Below are positions 46,673 through 59,527 of a stretch of 64,000 bases of DNA, piece by piece (positions within the stretch are counted from its first letter, which is position 1; each line of letters opens with the position of its first letter). The DNA comes from Brevipalpus yothersi. Its lineage: Eukaryota > Arthropoda > Arachnida > Trombidiformes > Tenuipalpidae. The stretch covers positions 130,012-194,011 of the forward strand of contig QZCP01000829.1 in NCBI GenBank assembly GCA_003956705.1, in the 5' to 3' direction. The notes below the pieces were generated by a model. It had not been told where the DNA came from and ran no database searches. It saw only the letters and a program-made list of their open reading frames with translations. A program made the position numbers and the translations under genes.

Positions 46673-47059
46673 ATCATTGAGTTATTAGTGCAAATGCAAC
46701 ACACGAAAATTTTCTCGAACATTTTAGAGGAATAGAATATTTTCTCAAGCTCGAACTTTCCATCAGTGACACTGAACCAGCTTAACCTGTGGTTAACATG
46801 TTTCTCACCTAGTTGTTTTTCGTGCCGACTCCATTCATCTATATTTTTGAAGAAGTTTATATTTTTGCTTCATTCATCAATTTTTTGATCTTCGAAAGTT
46901 TGGATTTCAAAGTCAGCACTTGTAGTACTCTCAGTATTCAATATATCTAGGGCGGTTCCATCTCACCCCTCTGACACACATCAGTGCTGATGGAGTTTCC
47001 AATCTGGTCTTCAAAAACCTCTCACAGACTTAGCATACCTCACGATAGAGTTTCATTGT

Positions 47060-47311
47060 TTAATCAATAAATTTCATTACGTGCTCGTGGGAAAAATTGG
47101 CTTGATGATTGCTACGCTTACATGTTAGCCATGAAGCATCCCAGCCCAATGTACCCATGGCACTAATTGCTGGCATGGAAGAATAATTAGTGAATCCAGA
47201 GAATCTGGAATAACCACTTTGTGTATCACTTTCAAGATCTTGATCTACCTTCTTGTCACTTCTTTCAACATTCTTCAATAGCGCAAAAGCTTGTTTATTT
47301 TTCTTCTAAAT
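47060..47311 (-). CDS. Candidate terminal exon of an unrecognised minus-strand gene
   Basis: A minus-strand frame begins right after a TTTAG acceptor at 47312-47316 and runs 84 codons to a TAA at 47060. It encodes KKNKQAFALLKNVERSDKK and then SGYSRFSGFTNYSSMPA, less repetitive and better balanced than the surrounding spurious frames. An upstream fragment at about 47713-47765 (CAACATCAG| acceptor, ATGATG|GTGAAT donor) would join in phase. No family was recognised. It overlaps the CNC 3' end on the other strand. Confidence 0.3.
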
Positions 47312-49063
47312 CACTCTCTCTTTCTCTTCTCATCACTTATGGTTGAATTTTCAATAAGGACTAATCCTAGAGAATCTATTTTCTTTCTGACATTTTGAGC
47401 TCAGGCAAGAAATTCCCACTCAGACTTTCCTTATTTTCCCCATCTTTCTCTCTTTCTGACCTTTCTCTCTGCTCAAGACTGATTTCTCCCCTCCACTTTT
47501 TCCTTCTTCTGATAGCTCTATCACAACTCATTGAATCTGTCTTTATTTTAATCTATTTTCTAGTCCCAATTTGTGTAATATTTTCTACCAAACCTCACAA
47601 AAACTGTTCCCTACGATAAAAAAATGCCTATCCTTTCGTCTACCTTTCCCTCGAGGCAAAAGAAAATTGTGTGTGTGTTGCACAATTGGCTTTCATGGTG
47701 ATCCCACTCGATTACGAATTCACCATCATTGTGACAAGATTAGACGACGAATCAAACTCATTGATTCCTGATGTTGCTTGGCAAGAATATCAAGGTTAAA
47801 AAAATGCCAACCAGTGATGCTGACTTTCCTCCATGCAAACCGGACAAAGCCGCTCCAAGAGAACGAGAGAGAAAAAGAAAGAGAAAGAGTAGTGGCACAT
47901 GAAAACTTGTATGCTGATATGGTATGAAATTCGTTGAGTTTCTGAACAATACCAACGAACCCATCAGCTGTCAGTATCGTGCTCTGATACTGGTTTCAAC
48001 GAGTTCAGCTGATTTGAAGAGGCACTTTAATGACCTTTAAGTGTCAGTGAGAATCGATACCTGGATTATGGATCAAAGCTAATGATCAGTGAATCGTAAT
48101 CGAATGAATCATCGTTCTATTGTTTGGTGTTGTTCAGTTCTCTGATTTTCATGGAACTCTATGTATCCATTGTATCTTCTGAGACTGCTCTCTTCGTAAT
48201 AAGATTGAAATATCACTCTCCGATCCCTCTCGATTCTGGAAAAATTTGCGGTTTTTCTTCTGACCTAGAAAAAAAACATTCAAGAAACTACCAGCTCAAC
48301 AAACAAAAAGAGAGCGGAAAACATGGAAATCTTTTTTCACCTCTACACAACTTGAAACACCGGTGTACAACAGCAAATCCTTTTGCCGACTTCAAACTTC
48401 CTTTCGTTCTACTTTGAACAACTAGAATACCTTACCTCATTAACTTGGTTTATGTATATCTAGAAAATTAGAATAATAATTTGTCCATCATCACTATTCG
48501 CAGAACGTGTTCATGGTGATTTGGTAAAGATGTTTTTTTCATAAATAAAAACAAAATTTCAATGAACAAAATAAACTGGAACATCAAAATTCTTTACGTG
48601 ATCATCAAGCTATTGTCCATCCAAAAGTGAGTCGATACTCACCCGATTCTTCACCCATCTTTTTCATCTCTCTCCCTCTGCATTTTCACCTCATCTAATT
48701 ACCGTTCGAAAAATTCTATCAATGATCTGTTCGAATAAGCGACCCCCTGTGGGTGGAAGATTGTGGAGAGATTACTTTACGAAGCCATTGTTATGTTATT
48801 CTAAGTTTGACGAGTTAAATATTAGGTTTTACGTAAGAGTGAATCAGGTAATCCTTAGATACTCTATTTTGTAAAACATTCCGAAATGTGTGTGCATATC
48901 TTTCAAGAAAGGTTTATCTCAACAATAAACTGAACTTTCTCACCTCAATTCTTTGAACGATCGATTTCTTCTCTATCAATCCATTAACTTATTAACTTAT
49001 TAATTGGAATTGGAATATTTTCATTAGAAAAATGCAAAATTTCTACAAATTTTTCTAAGAGGC
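47312..49063. other. Stretch between the CNC factor and DOLK
   Basis: No firmly supported gene. It may hold the upstream exons of the candidate gene ending at 47060. Otherwise it is AT-rich sequence with short chance frames, and it must include the DOLK 3' UTR near 49000. Confidence 0.45.
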
Positions 49064-50798
49064 TCAACGTGATGTGAAAAGAAAAGTTCTCAGAGGATTT
49101 GGACTACCCATTAGGATGCATAAGATATTAAAATAGAGAGGTAAGACAAGATTGTCGATTGACCCAAGAGTTGCCTCCAAAATAGAGCTTGCCACCGATA
49201 AAATGATCAGTGAGTAGTAATCGAATGGGATGCTCAGATATTTTGCCATAAAAATTGTGCAGATAAATTGTGATATCACAGCTGCCATGGTTCCCTCTAG
49301 GGATTTCTTCGAGTTGGGCCACTTGTGTTTGCCGATATAAGTACCAATCACAGCTGCCATCGTATCTCCAATACCAATACTAACGATACCAGAGATCGTA
49401 CATAGATGCATCGAGTGAAATGATGGAGCCATCCATAGACTTGCTGAAAAACCAGTGAGTAGATAAATATGAGTCCGAACGATTAAGCCTTGGTCGAATT
49501 CATTTCGCAAAGATTCGAATAGATAATCAATTAAAGGTCCAAGGAAGGATGGATCTTTCAATCGGATGAGCTGGAAGAAAATTATACAAACAGTTATCGG
49601 ATGGACCACATTATAGTTTGAAAGGTAAAACTTACTTCCAGAACAATGAACACCCATAAACAACAGGCAGAGAGAAAGAAAAGGAATTCAGGATCGTTCT
49701 TGAGACCACTCAGAAAGACAGGAATTGCAATCAGATGAAAAAACTTTCTAGCTACTGATTGCGGTAGTGAAATAATTCTAATAGAACTCAAGTAACAGAA
49801 ACAAAGTCCCAAGATGAACAAGCTGGCCCAGAATTCTAATAAGAACACCTTAAAATGTGGAGAAGAGGATAATCAATAAATTAAACAGCCCGAATAAGAA
49901 AAATCTCTTACCCTGGTCTCATTTTTTATCAGGAATTTGAGTAGCCATTTGATTGGTTCATTATTAATTTGAACAAATATGCGAATATACACCGAAATTA
50001 TCCCCGCGCTGAGAGTTGTATACAATACTTTCGAGTTTCCACTAGGACGAAGAAAGACTGAGCCACAGACTAAAGGAAGACCAGTGAAGAGTATCTGTGA
50101 AAGATATTTGATCAAAATGATATTCAAGAGAATGTTATATTAGCTCACCTGTAAAATTCTCACTGATATGTTACTAGGACATGAAGTATTGGCTTTGTGT
50201 GAATCAAACTCACACAGTAAAGAACTATAAAATATTGCAAAAATTATTTGACAGAAAATTTTTATCTCACAAGGAGTGAGAGCATCTTCGAGGTCCTTCG
50301 AAATTCTGATTGTCACTCTTCGAGCGACAATCAGTCCGATTGAAAGGGTACTGATTAGAGTAGCCAAGGAAACTGCTGTAAGATCGAGAAATAAGTTTAA
50401 TAAGTTTAATTTTCAACTCATCGAAAAAAAGATTCGCAAACTTACAATTGAAATCATTAAAATTGAAAAATAATCCTAGGCACGGAAAAGTTATCAAAAT
50501 GCTACCGATTTCAAAAATATTCAATTTATTGGATCGATCATTTCGGAATGTAGCCAAAGTGGCACACATCAGAACTGCTACAAATTTGGTGTAAGTTTCT
50601 GGGCGAGAAAAAAAACAAATGAATCAATGTCCAGCCGCATTCCTTTAAACTGACAGTCAAAATCTCATCACTTAATGATGTAAAAAAGTTTACCAAAACT
50701 AATCACAACAGCCTACCTGTGTGTGGAAATATGAGCCAGTACAGAAAAATGTTACAAATGAGTAGAAAAGGACATAAACAATAGCAACAACAGCCCAT
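49064..50798 (-). CDS. DOLK: Dolichol kinase
   Basis: Six exons: 50717-50798, 50446-50598, 50149-50375, 49912-50094, 49636-49848 and 49064-49570. All phases match and the product is 454 residues. It is strongly hydrophobic with many membrane helices. The conserved C-terminal part is present: VARKFFHLIAIPVFLSGL, the CTP-binding region GIGDTMAAVIGTYIGKHKWP followed by KKSLEGTMAAV, and IDNLVLPLYFNIL near the end. DOLK phosphorylates dolichol with CTP in the ER membrane to give dolichyl phosphate, the carrier for N-glycosylation and GPI-anchor mannose. The exon 3 acceptor is a tandem CAGCAG, so a one-residue variant is possible. The gene is divergent from PAPS synthase. Confidence 0.92.
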
Positions 50799-52057
50799 CC
50801 TGGCAGTCCTTTCACTATAATACTCTCCAAACACACCCACAATAATCACATAACATATTCTAGTAACTATTTACATCAATTTAAATTAATCCAAATTACA
50901 ACCCAAAGTTTAAAAAATATCCATGGCAGCATGCCGTGTTACACAGTTTAAAAAGCTCATCTCATCAGCTGAGCGAAGACCGGTGACTCAGAATGTAAAC
51001 AAACACAGCAGCAACATTATTATTTTTCTCTCTCTTTTTTTTGTGCTCTCTGTGCATGTGTGCTATGTGTGTGAGTTTAATTTTTCTTGCCTGTAATTCG
51101 AGAATTGATATTCGAAAAATTCGATGAGTTCTGTTGATTTGGGAAGATGTTAGATGTTAGATGTTAGAGTGGCTTTTTTTCTGATCACTTAATTGTGGAT
51201 GGAAAATTGTGAGTGCTGTAGTGATATATACGCATACTTCCAATGTATCACAAAGTATTCAGAATGCTGGAAAAATTTATCTTCTTCATCTTCCTGAGCT
51301 CCGAAAAATATGTTCACAAATGTATATAAACAGCAAGCGTTGAGTTCAATCATCATCACTGTTTAAACTTGAATCTTGTTCCTCTTCGGGCTTCATTGAT
51401 CCGGATGTAGATTAACGCTCGTTTCACTCATCATCAAAAGATTCATCATCAGTAGGGCATTATTCAATCAACATACTGATGATGTGGTATGCTGAGTGAT
51501 GGTGTTTTGTGTGTGTGTGTATATGTGTGTGTTTAACAAATTTTTTGTGTTCATGATGCAAAAAAATTTTTCCCAACGATTGGTGTGTTACACTGTTTGG
51601 CCAACGTTCAATCAATGATCTTGATCTCAGCTAACCATTTTCATCTCATGTGCTCATGAGGGAGAATGATTCATTTTTTTATGCCATTCATCCACCTTCA
51701 CTCAGATTATACTGATTTACTTCACGAAAAAGGATTTAAATTACAAGCTTATTATCAGTTGAGCTGAGTGACTGTTCGCGTTTTGATTGGAAACAAGTGA
51801 ATGAATTAGAGTATTATTTAAGAAATCATCAGTACCTTTGATTGTTAATATATCAAAATTTTCATCATTCCTCTAATCAGTACCGCCTTCCGTTTGTTTT
51901 TCGTTTTTGTAATCGATTTAAAGTTCTATTTACATCTATATTTTTTACAACTCATCAAAATTGAGTGATTATTTTTCTCTCCCAAATTCAAGTTCATCTT
52001 GATTGATTACCACCTAAATTTTGTCTGTAAATTCAGTTGAAAAAATCAATTCACATC
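50799..52057. promoter_or_regulatory. Divergent intergenic region, DOLK and PAPS synthase
   Basis: 1.26 kb separate two head-to-head start codons. (GT)n-like runs lie near 51510-51535. No gene is seen, and no specific motif can be assigned. Confidence 0.45.
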
Positions 52058-54440
52058 ATGTCAGCTTACAAATCACCGCTGAAAAATGTTACCTTATGGT
52101 TCACAGGTGAGTTATGTTGAATATCTTCAAAAAAAGCTACTTTACTTCATTTCTGCTGAGAAAAATATTTTTCTCATCACTGGAAACTTCCCAACCAATT
52201 CATCGATTCGATCCTCATATTTCATCCATAAAATATCCAGGTATTTCTGGTGCAGGTAAAACTACCATCGCCACTGGGGTGGTTGAGAAATTAGAGGCCA
52301 TGGGATATAGAGCAAGAAATTTGGACGGTGATGATTTTCGAGATCGATTGAACAAAGATTTGGGATTCAGTGTTCGTGATCGACAGGAAAATATTAGGCG
52401 CGTTTCTGAGGTTGCAACAATTGTGGCAGAATTGGGTGTGATAACGGTTGTGAGTTTGATCAGTCCACTTCGAGATGCTCGAAGTCAAGCGCGAAAAATT
52501 CACGATAAGAGGGGTCTAATTTTCCTAGAATGTTATATTGATACTCCTCTCGAAGAATGTGAGCGACGAGATGTGAAAGGACTGTACAAAAAATGTCGTC
52601 AAGGAGAGCTGAAAAATTTCACCGGAATCGATTCACCGTACGAAGTGCCAGAGAACCCTGAACTGATAATTCGAACTTTAGATCTCAAGGTTGACGAATC
52701 TATCAACAAAGTTATATCATTACTTGAAAAGCGAGAATGTATAGAGTCATCAACATGGCCCAAATTGATTAAGTGTAACGATTATGCATCAGCCTCAAAT
52801 GATAATCATAATCATAAAACTGAGAATGGACTGAATCATCAGAATGGATTTCTCAAAAATGGACACAGCAAGGCACCCAGATTGATCGAGGAGAATTTCA
52901 GTCAAATTTCTGTCCTCAGATCAAGTCAGGACTTGGAAATATCGACAAAACGAGACTGTTCACCGAAAATGCCTGAATCAATTGATCGACCAATGAAACC
53001 ATATATAAAGGAGCTTTTCGTTTCCGAAGTTGAGAAAAAAAGTCTCATCCCAAGGTTGAGTAGTATACCAAGACTTAATATCACCAAAATTGACTTACAA
53101 TGGATCCAAGTTCTCAGTGAAGGCTGGGCTACTCCGTTGGAAGGTTTTATGAGAGAAAAAGAGTATATGGAATGTGTATTCACCGGTTCTTTAGATGGTG
53201 AGCAGTCTGAATTAATTTTCATTCGTTATCTGTTCTTTCTGATTAATTATCATGCCTTTTTCAGGTGGCAAAATAAATCAAACGATCCCGATCGTTTTAG
53301 CAGTTGAAAATGAGGATAAAATTGGATTAGAAAAAGCTCGAGAGATTGGACTTTGGTATGAGGGTGAATGTTATGCTGTCCTTAAAGATCCTGAGTTTTA
53401 TCGTCATCGAAAAGAAGAACGATGTGCTCGCACATTCTGTACCACTCATTCAGGTCATCCAATGATCGAAATGATTTATAAAAGTGGTGACTACCTTGTA
53501 GGTGGTCGATTACGAGTATTAGATAGAATCAAGTGGAATGACGGGTTAGATGAATACAGGTTGACTCCAATTGAGCTGCAGAAAAGATTCGAGGCAATCC
53601 AGGTAATTCATTATCTCTCATTTTCTCTTTCTCCTCCAAAACTTATTAATTCAGTGTATTCCATGCTATGATTCATTGATTACTGATTATCTTCCCTTAC
53701 ATTGCATCACATTCTGATTCATCACCTTGTTTTATACTGTTTTCGGGTTTTTTCTATCACCATTATAGGCAGACGCAGTTTATGCTTTCCAAACTCGTAA
53801 TCCTATCCATAATGGGCACGCTCTTCTGATGCAAGAAACTAGAAAGCGTCTTCTCGAAAAAGGTTACCAAAAGCCGACCTTACTTTTGCACCCATTGGGC
53901 GGCTGGACCAAAGGAGATGATGTTCCTCTCAAAGTTCGAATTGAACAACACAAAGCGGTGTTGAGTGAAGGTATACTTGACGCTGATAACACTGTTTTGG
54001 CCATCTTTCCTTCGCCAATGAATTACGCGGGACCAATCGAAGTTCAATGGCATTGTAAAGCTCGCCTTGTGACTGGAGCAAATTTTTATATCGTTGGACG
54101 TGATCCAGCTGGTATTCCTCATCCCGATGGCTCAGGAGATTTGTATCAGCCTGAGTATGGTAGTGAGATATTGAAAAAGGCCAGAGGTCTTGATCGTTTG
54201 CAAGTGATACCTTTTCTACCGGCTGCTTACGATAAGAAGAAAGGATGTATGGACTTTTATGATCCAACAAGAGAGAAAGAGTATGAATTCATTTCGGGCA
54301 CAAAAATGCGAACATTGGCACGCCTCGGTCAGAATCCACCAAAAGGATTCATGTCTAACAAAGGATGGGAAGTTCTGGCTAACTTTTATCGACGCGAATC
54401 GACAGAGGAGAACAAAGATGCCTCTTCAAGTAAACCATGA
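52058..54440 (+). CDS. PAPSS: Bifunctional 3'-phosphoadenosine 5'-phosphosulfate synthase
   Basis: Four exons (52058-52106, 52241-53197, 53265-53602, 53769-54440) encode 671 residues. The N-terminal APS kinase has the P-loop GISGAGKTT and the DGDDFRDRLN and SLISPLRDAR motifs. The C-terminal ATP sulfurylase has NPIHNGH, the GRDPAGIPHP loop and SGTKMR. The enzyme makes APS from ATP and sulfate, then phosphorylates it to PAPS, the sulfate donor for sulfotransferases. The kinase-sulfurylase linker is expanded by an Asn/His/Ser-rich insert of about 80 residues, making the protein longer than the usual 610-625. Starting at ATG 52058 preserves the conserved VTLWFTG strand. The in-frame extension through intron 1 was rejected. 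Confidence 0.96.
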
Positions 54441-54764
54441 ACAGTTGAATTCATAGAATTTATGTGATAGCTAATAGTGATCACAACACTGTTATTCAAT
54501 ATTCACTTGGAAGAAGCTGTTGTCATCTTTTTCCTTGACGTTGTCTTATTTTATTATTCATTGCAAAATGAATGTGTAACCTTACAATTTTTTGTCATCT
54601 TCCACTGATTTTGAAAGTTTAGTGAAGATGTGATAAGATGTCTACATGCAAGGCTGAATCGGAGAATATTGGAAAATAAGGTGAGGAAAGGAGAAAAAAA
54701 CTATACTAGGAGAAATGCTTTATACATAGAAAAAAGCAATGAATACCAATACAAATGACTAATC

Positions 54765-56601
54765 TCAATCATCATCAGGGAATCTACCTGCACCCTGAGC
54801 CTTTCGCCGTTGTGGCTGTCGGTCGTCGGAATCTTCAAAGTTATCTCGACTACGGCGATCATTGAAACCTTCCTCACCAAAATAGTTTCTACTTCTTTGA
54901 TTAGAGTAACCTCCGCTGAACTGATTCATTCGACGATTCCCATAGCGAGACTCATTATTTTGGAATCGATCATCATAGCGAGAGAATCTTTCAACATTGT
55001 CGGACCGCTGAGGTCTGTACCTATTATATCTTTGAGCACCATAGCCGCGGTCACCACGAGGCTCTTGATTTTGACCGAATGCAAACTTACGGTCAGAAGT
55101 ACGTAGGATCATTCTTGACTCGATTTCTTTACAAAGTCGGGAGTCAACAGTATCGGTAGATATCATATTATTGTCACGCAAAGCTTGGCCTAGTCTGTTC
55201 CACTCTTCTTTGGTTTCTGGATTAGCTGATGCATCCATTGCTCGATCCACAGCATCAATCTATGGACAAAAAAAGAGCAATTTGAACACTGAATAGGAAT
55301 GAGTGATGTCCACAACTTACAGCTTCAGCCAATACGAAAGCTTTTGCAGGTAATATCTCAGCATTCATAACATTCTTAATCGAATAGATGACATCGTCAA
55401 GACGCTTAAGCGATGCTAAACACATGAGTTTCAGAGTTTGATGGAGAGCTGATCGTGTTCGGGGCATAGTTGACAAACACTCCAGAGCAACATCAGGCTC
55501 ATTTTGATTCAATGCAAGTGCAGCGAAAAAGCAGGTTGATCTGGCACCGAGAATCTCCTCTTTAGCTCTTCGAGCCAGTACCTTTTCAGTAGCGATTTTG
55601 TATGATTCCGGGGTGTTCTAGGAAAAGAACAGAGTGAGAAGAAGTAAATGAATTTCAGCTCGAGTGAAAGGAAACACGTGGACATACCATTTTGTAGCAA
55701 GCTCCAGTGGTCAAAACGAATAAATCAGTGTACCAGGTACGTTTATCAGTACTAATCTGGGATTCAAAACGTTCGTACAATTTAATTATTTCCTCATATT
55801 TTTCATTATTCCAGCACAAGTCCATTCCAACTAGAAATGCTCTTTCACGTCTGAAAAAATCACCATATTTCTGTAAAAGATTGAAAATGAAAATAATATT
55901 ATAAGAGAAACTTCAAAAAAGATGTGAGAGTTCATCGTAGTGCGGGAGGTAAGCAATGCTGGGACCACGTGCTCTCGAGTGCATTAGTCGAAATCAAACA
56001 AGGAAAGGAAGAAATTTTCAATACTTACGTCGTCCATCAACAATTCGAAGGCTAATTCGGGCTTATTGAAGACATGTAATAGTCTCATAACCACAGGTCC
56101 AAATTGATAGGGTGAAAACTTGATATCATTAGACTGGTCTGAATATCTGAGTGGACACGGAACAGAGAAGATTAGATAATCGTATGATGCTGAGGAATAG
56201 ATAACTAGTATTCTACCCAATCAAATCGTAAGGAATGTAAATTTAACTAACTTGGCGATAACATCTTTAAGGATATCTAGATCAGCTTGATCATCGGAGG
56301 CAAGAAAGATGGCATTCTTAAGATCTTCCGAGAAAATCATGCGACTTCTACCCTCGACCGAAGATTTGAGACGTTCCAACAGATTATCTTTAAGATGACC
56401 AAATTGTGATGTTATCTTTGACCGTTGATCGGCAAATGAAACCAAGCCAAGATGTTCTCGTGAATATAAGAATCTTTTGTTACAATAATACATGTTGGGC
56501 AAAAGTATGGATTCCAAATTGAGACCATACCGTATACCGGAGGCAAGTGATGCACTCTTAAATGATGAAAATAATGAACGATGATTGAATATTTTTGACA
56601 T
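54765..56601 (-). CDS. PTCD2: Pentatricopeptide repeat domain protein 2, mitochondrial
   Basis: Five exons: 56252-56601, 56029-56146, 55688-55870, 55321-55617 and 54765-55259. Phases agree and the product is 480 residues. The N-terminus is basic and hydroxylated (MSKIFNHRSLFSSFKSASLA), as expected for mitochondrial import. Helical PPR-like repeats follow (FGPVVMRLLHVFNKPELAFE, then YEEIIKLYERFESQI and ARSTCFFAALALNQNEPDVA), matching PTCD2, which acts in mitochondrial cytochrome b RNA processing in mammals. After the normal end, the last exon adds about 100 residues rich in Arg, Gly, Asp, Asn and Tyr with RG/RYG repeats. That tail is unlike vertebrate PTCD2 and looks like an RNA-binding disordered extension. 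Confidence 0.82.
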
Positions 56602-57171
56602 GTCAACTGTCAAATTCTCGATCCCACTGATCTCAACTGCAAACAAAAATCAAATCCAATATAACCACTGTCAATCAAATTACACAATCTGATCACACAA
56701 TTAATCTTAATCACAATCAACAACCCTCGAAGCTCTTTCTCACCAAAAAAAATGCTCGATCAAAATGAAAGATTTTGTGTTCAAACTCACGTGTTCATCA
56801 AAAGCCGCCTAGTTAATCTTTTGGCCACAAGATGGCATAAAATTTCGATAATATTTTTCCAGCCTTTTTAAGCGTAAAAATGATCAAACTTCGCTGATTT
56901 TTGGTGAAAACGTCATCTGTTGGATAGAAAAAGTATCTTGAATGTCGGTCTTTTTTCTTGGTGAATCTTTGATGTGCGATGTGTTTTATTTAATTCAAAG
57001 TAATTAAATTAATTATTGTTACGAATATTTATTGAAATCATTTGTATCCACTGTTTGTGTACACTTGTATCGGTTCCGTTGAGCTTGTATAAGCTCTGTT
57101 GTGAAAGAGGAGAAGATATCTTTCTAAATACACCTACACAAAGACATACACTGTATATACTGTCACCAATA
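56602..57171. promoter_or_regulatory. Divergent promoter region, PTCD2 and PCBP copy 1
   Basis: 570 bp separate the two start codons. A similar sequence lies upstream of PCBP copy 2 (about 61240-61680), sharing words such as acttcgctga and cgtcatctgttg, so the promoter was duplicated with the gene. Confidence 0.6.
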
Positions 57172-58178
57172 ATGGCTACAACAACAACTGTGACAGATAG
57201 TAAACCTTTGGATTGTCCATCGGTAACATCAACTATAAGGCTAATTATGCAATGTAAAGAAGTTGGTAGTATTATTGGTAAGAAGGGTGTTAATATTAAA
57301 AAGTATCGTGAAGAGAGTGGTGCCAAAATAAATATATCCGATGGTTCGGGTCCAGAACGAATAGTTACTGTCACCGGTACAACTGAAGCCATTTCGAAGG
57401 CATTCAACTTGATTGCGAAAAAATTTGAAGAGCTCCAAGAACCTTGGAAAGATGTACAGAGTGGCTCAAGTCCAGCTACATTAAGACTCATTGTACCTGC
57501 CAGTCAATGTGGCTCATTGATCGGTAAAGGTGGAGCTAAAATAAAAGAAATTCGTGAATTAAGTGGAGCCACAATTCAGGTAGCCAGTGAGATGTTGCCC
57601 AATTCAACTGAGAGAGCTGTAACGATATCTGGAAACTCTGACTCAATTAGCAAATGTGTTTATCAGATTTGCTGTGTGATGATTAAATCTCCACCTAAAG
57701 GAGCAACCATACCGTACCGTCCTGAACCCGCGATGCCACCAGTTATGTTTGCCGGCGATCAGGCATATACTCTACCAGGTCAATATGGTATGCCTCATCC
57801 GGATTTGTCAGAATTACCCATCCAAATGGCTCTTCAACACGCTCCACTACTACCTGGACACAATGTCGGATCTCTCAATCCACAAGCAGCACTCGCAACA
57901 CTAACCGCCTCCAACTCTATATCCGCTGCCACTCATCAAATTGCACCAACCGGTTACGGTATCTCGTCACAAGGACCAGCGACCACCGAGATTGCCATAC
58001 CGAATGATCTTATAGGCTGCATAATCGGTAAAGGAGGAGCCAAGATTAATGAAATCAGACAACGATCAGGGGCTACAATTAAAATATATAGTTCAAAAGA
58101 GGGTTCTAAGGATAGGACTGTAAGCATATCAGGAACACCGGAATCTATCAATTTGGCTCAGTATCTTATAAATACCAG
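57172..58178 (+). CDS. Poly(rC)-binding protein, three KH domains (copy 1)
   Basis: One large exon encodes 335 residues and ends at a donor ACCAG|GTAAGC, so a short C-terminal exon must follow. A possible one is 60216-60234, adding about six residues. KH1 has IIGKKGVNIKK, KH2 has LIGKGGAKIKE and KH3 has IIGKGGAKINE, all with intact GXXG. The KH1-KH2-linker-KH3 order and the sequence SGATIQVASEMLPNSTERAV are those of the PCBP/hnRNP E family (Drosophila mub), which bind C-rich RNA and act in splicing, stability and translation. Having all three KH domains in one exon is unusual and may reflect retroposition or intron loss. Copy 2 at 61680 is about 90% identical. Confidence 0.92.
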
Positions 58179-59431
58179 GTAAGCTAGTGATTTTTATTCT
58201 TTTTCTCTCTCTCTCTTACTTTCCTATTCTCTCAGCATTGCATTGAAGAGAATCTCTGTCAACATTTTCATCTCCTCTTTTTCCATTAAAACTATACCCT
58301 TACGTCATCACTGCTTCAATATTACGCACATTTAGCCCCTAAAATGATCGTAATTGTTTTCCATATTTCCAAATCTTCATGATGGGTCCGCTTTGTATCC
58401 CGGCAGATCCCGCTTTTTTTTGCTGCCGCTTTTTACCATTCCTAATATCCAACCGTCCATTTCTTACTCACTCACAATTTCTTCCTCTTTTTCCCTCCTT
58501 TCCCGATTCAAACACAAACCGAAACACCACCAACCACCATCACACTCATACCACCAACTATGTATATACTCTTCTCTGTCGCCCTCATCTCAAATGATAT
58601 CAAAAACAAACACCACCAACCACTCCACAAACAAACTCTTTGACCTCAGCGATTTTTCAAGACAAACTCGCATGAAACCCATGAAAATCAAGTCTGGGAC
58701 CCAAGGGATGACAGCAACGCCTGGTATTGAAACCAAAGCTGATCGAAAGTTTGCTCCATACTAGTGGTAGAGTTTGGTGGCCTCGATTTTGTTCTCTCAT
58801 CTTTCTTCTTGTCCTCTTCTTCGTCACTCTTCTTCTCATCTTTTCTTCCTCTCTTCCTTTTCCCCTTTTTTCGTTTTATCCTCCGCGAGAGATTTTTCAG
58901 AAATGTATTCCTTTCTTACTTCATCATTAGAATATTTGAATACGATACTATGATTGCACGAATCTTCCCCCTTGTGCTTTTTCTTTCTCTGCGTTGACGA
59001 GCATACACAAACAGAAATACAGACTTCCTCACTTCATCTTCATCTTCGTTGCTTTTTTGTCCTGTCGCTCTCAATCTCACCACCTCTGTGTATATATTTA
59101 CTGCTTCAAGCACGCACTAGAATAGTAACTTTCACGGTTAAAGAGGAGGTGTTAGTATATAAATTAATTCCTCGGAATTGCTCGGAACTCCACTTACCAA
59201 ATGCTAGAACTCATCATCTTTTCAGTCGCAAATCAAATACCTCGTTCTCGTGTCTGTCTTCTCAACGAGATCTTTTCCATTCCCTATTCTCTCAACATTA
59301 TTTCCTTGAGATTTAAAATCATTTCTTTTTCCATTCTCTCATGTTGTTATTAATGCTTCGCTAACACACACATTTTCGGCTTCTAATATGTTCATGATTG
59401 CTCCCACATCTCTAACTTCTGAAGCCTTCAT

Positions 59432-59527
59432 CATGGGTTCTTCATATCCTAGCAGATCCCGCTATGAGCTACCGCTTTTTACTATTCCCAAAAATCAACC
59501 GTCCGTTTCTTACTCACTCACAATTTC
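59432..59527 (+). repeat. Second copy of the 58377-58490 segment
   Basis: Both contain cagatcccgct, then accgctttttac.attcc and caaccgtcc.tttcttactc followed by actcacaattt, in the same order. The second copy ends where the PTCD2 relic begins, marking a duplication junction. Confidence 0.75.

Noticed and set aside
47820..47890. Minus-strand frame reading RLCPVCMEES, like the start of a RING finger
   Set aside because: Only about 20 codons before a stop, no further cysteine pairs and no good splice sites around it.
52114..52240. In-frame read-through upstream of the APS kinase P-loop
   Set aside because: It replaces the conserved VTLWFTG start. The spliced exon 1 at 52058-52106 fits the family better.
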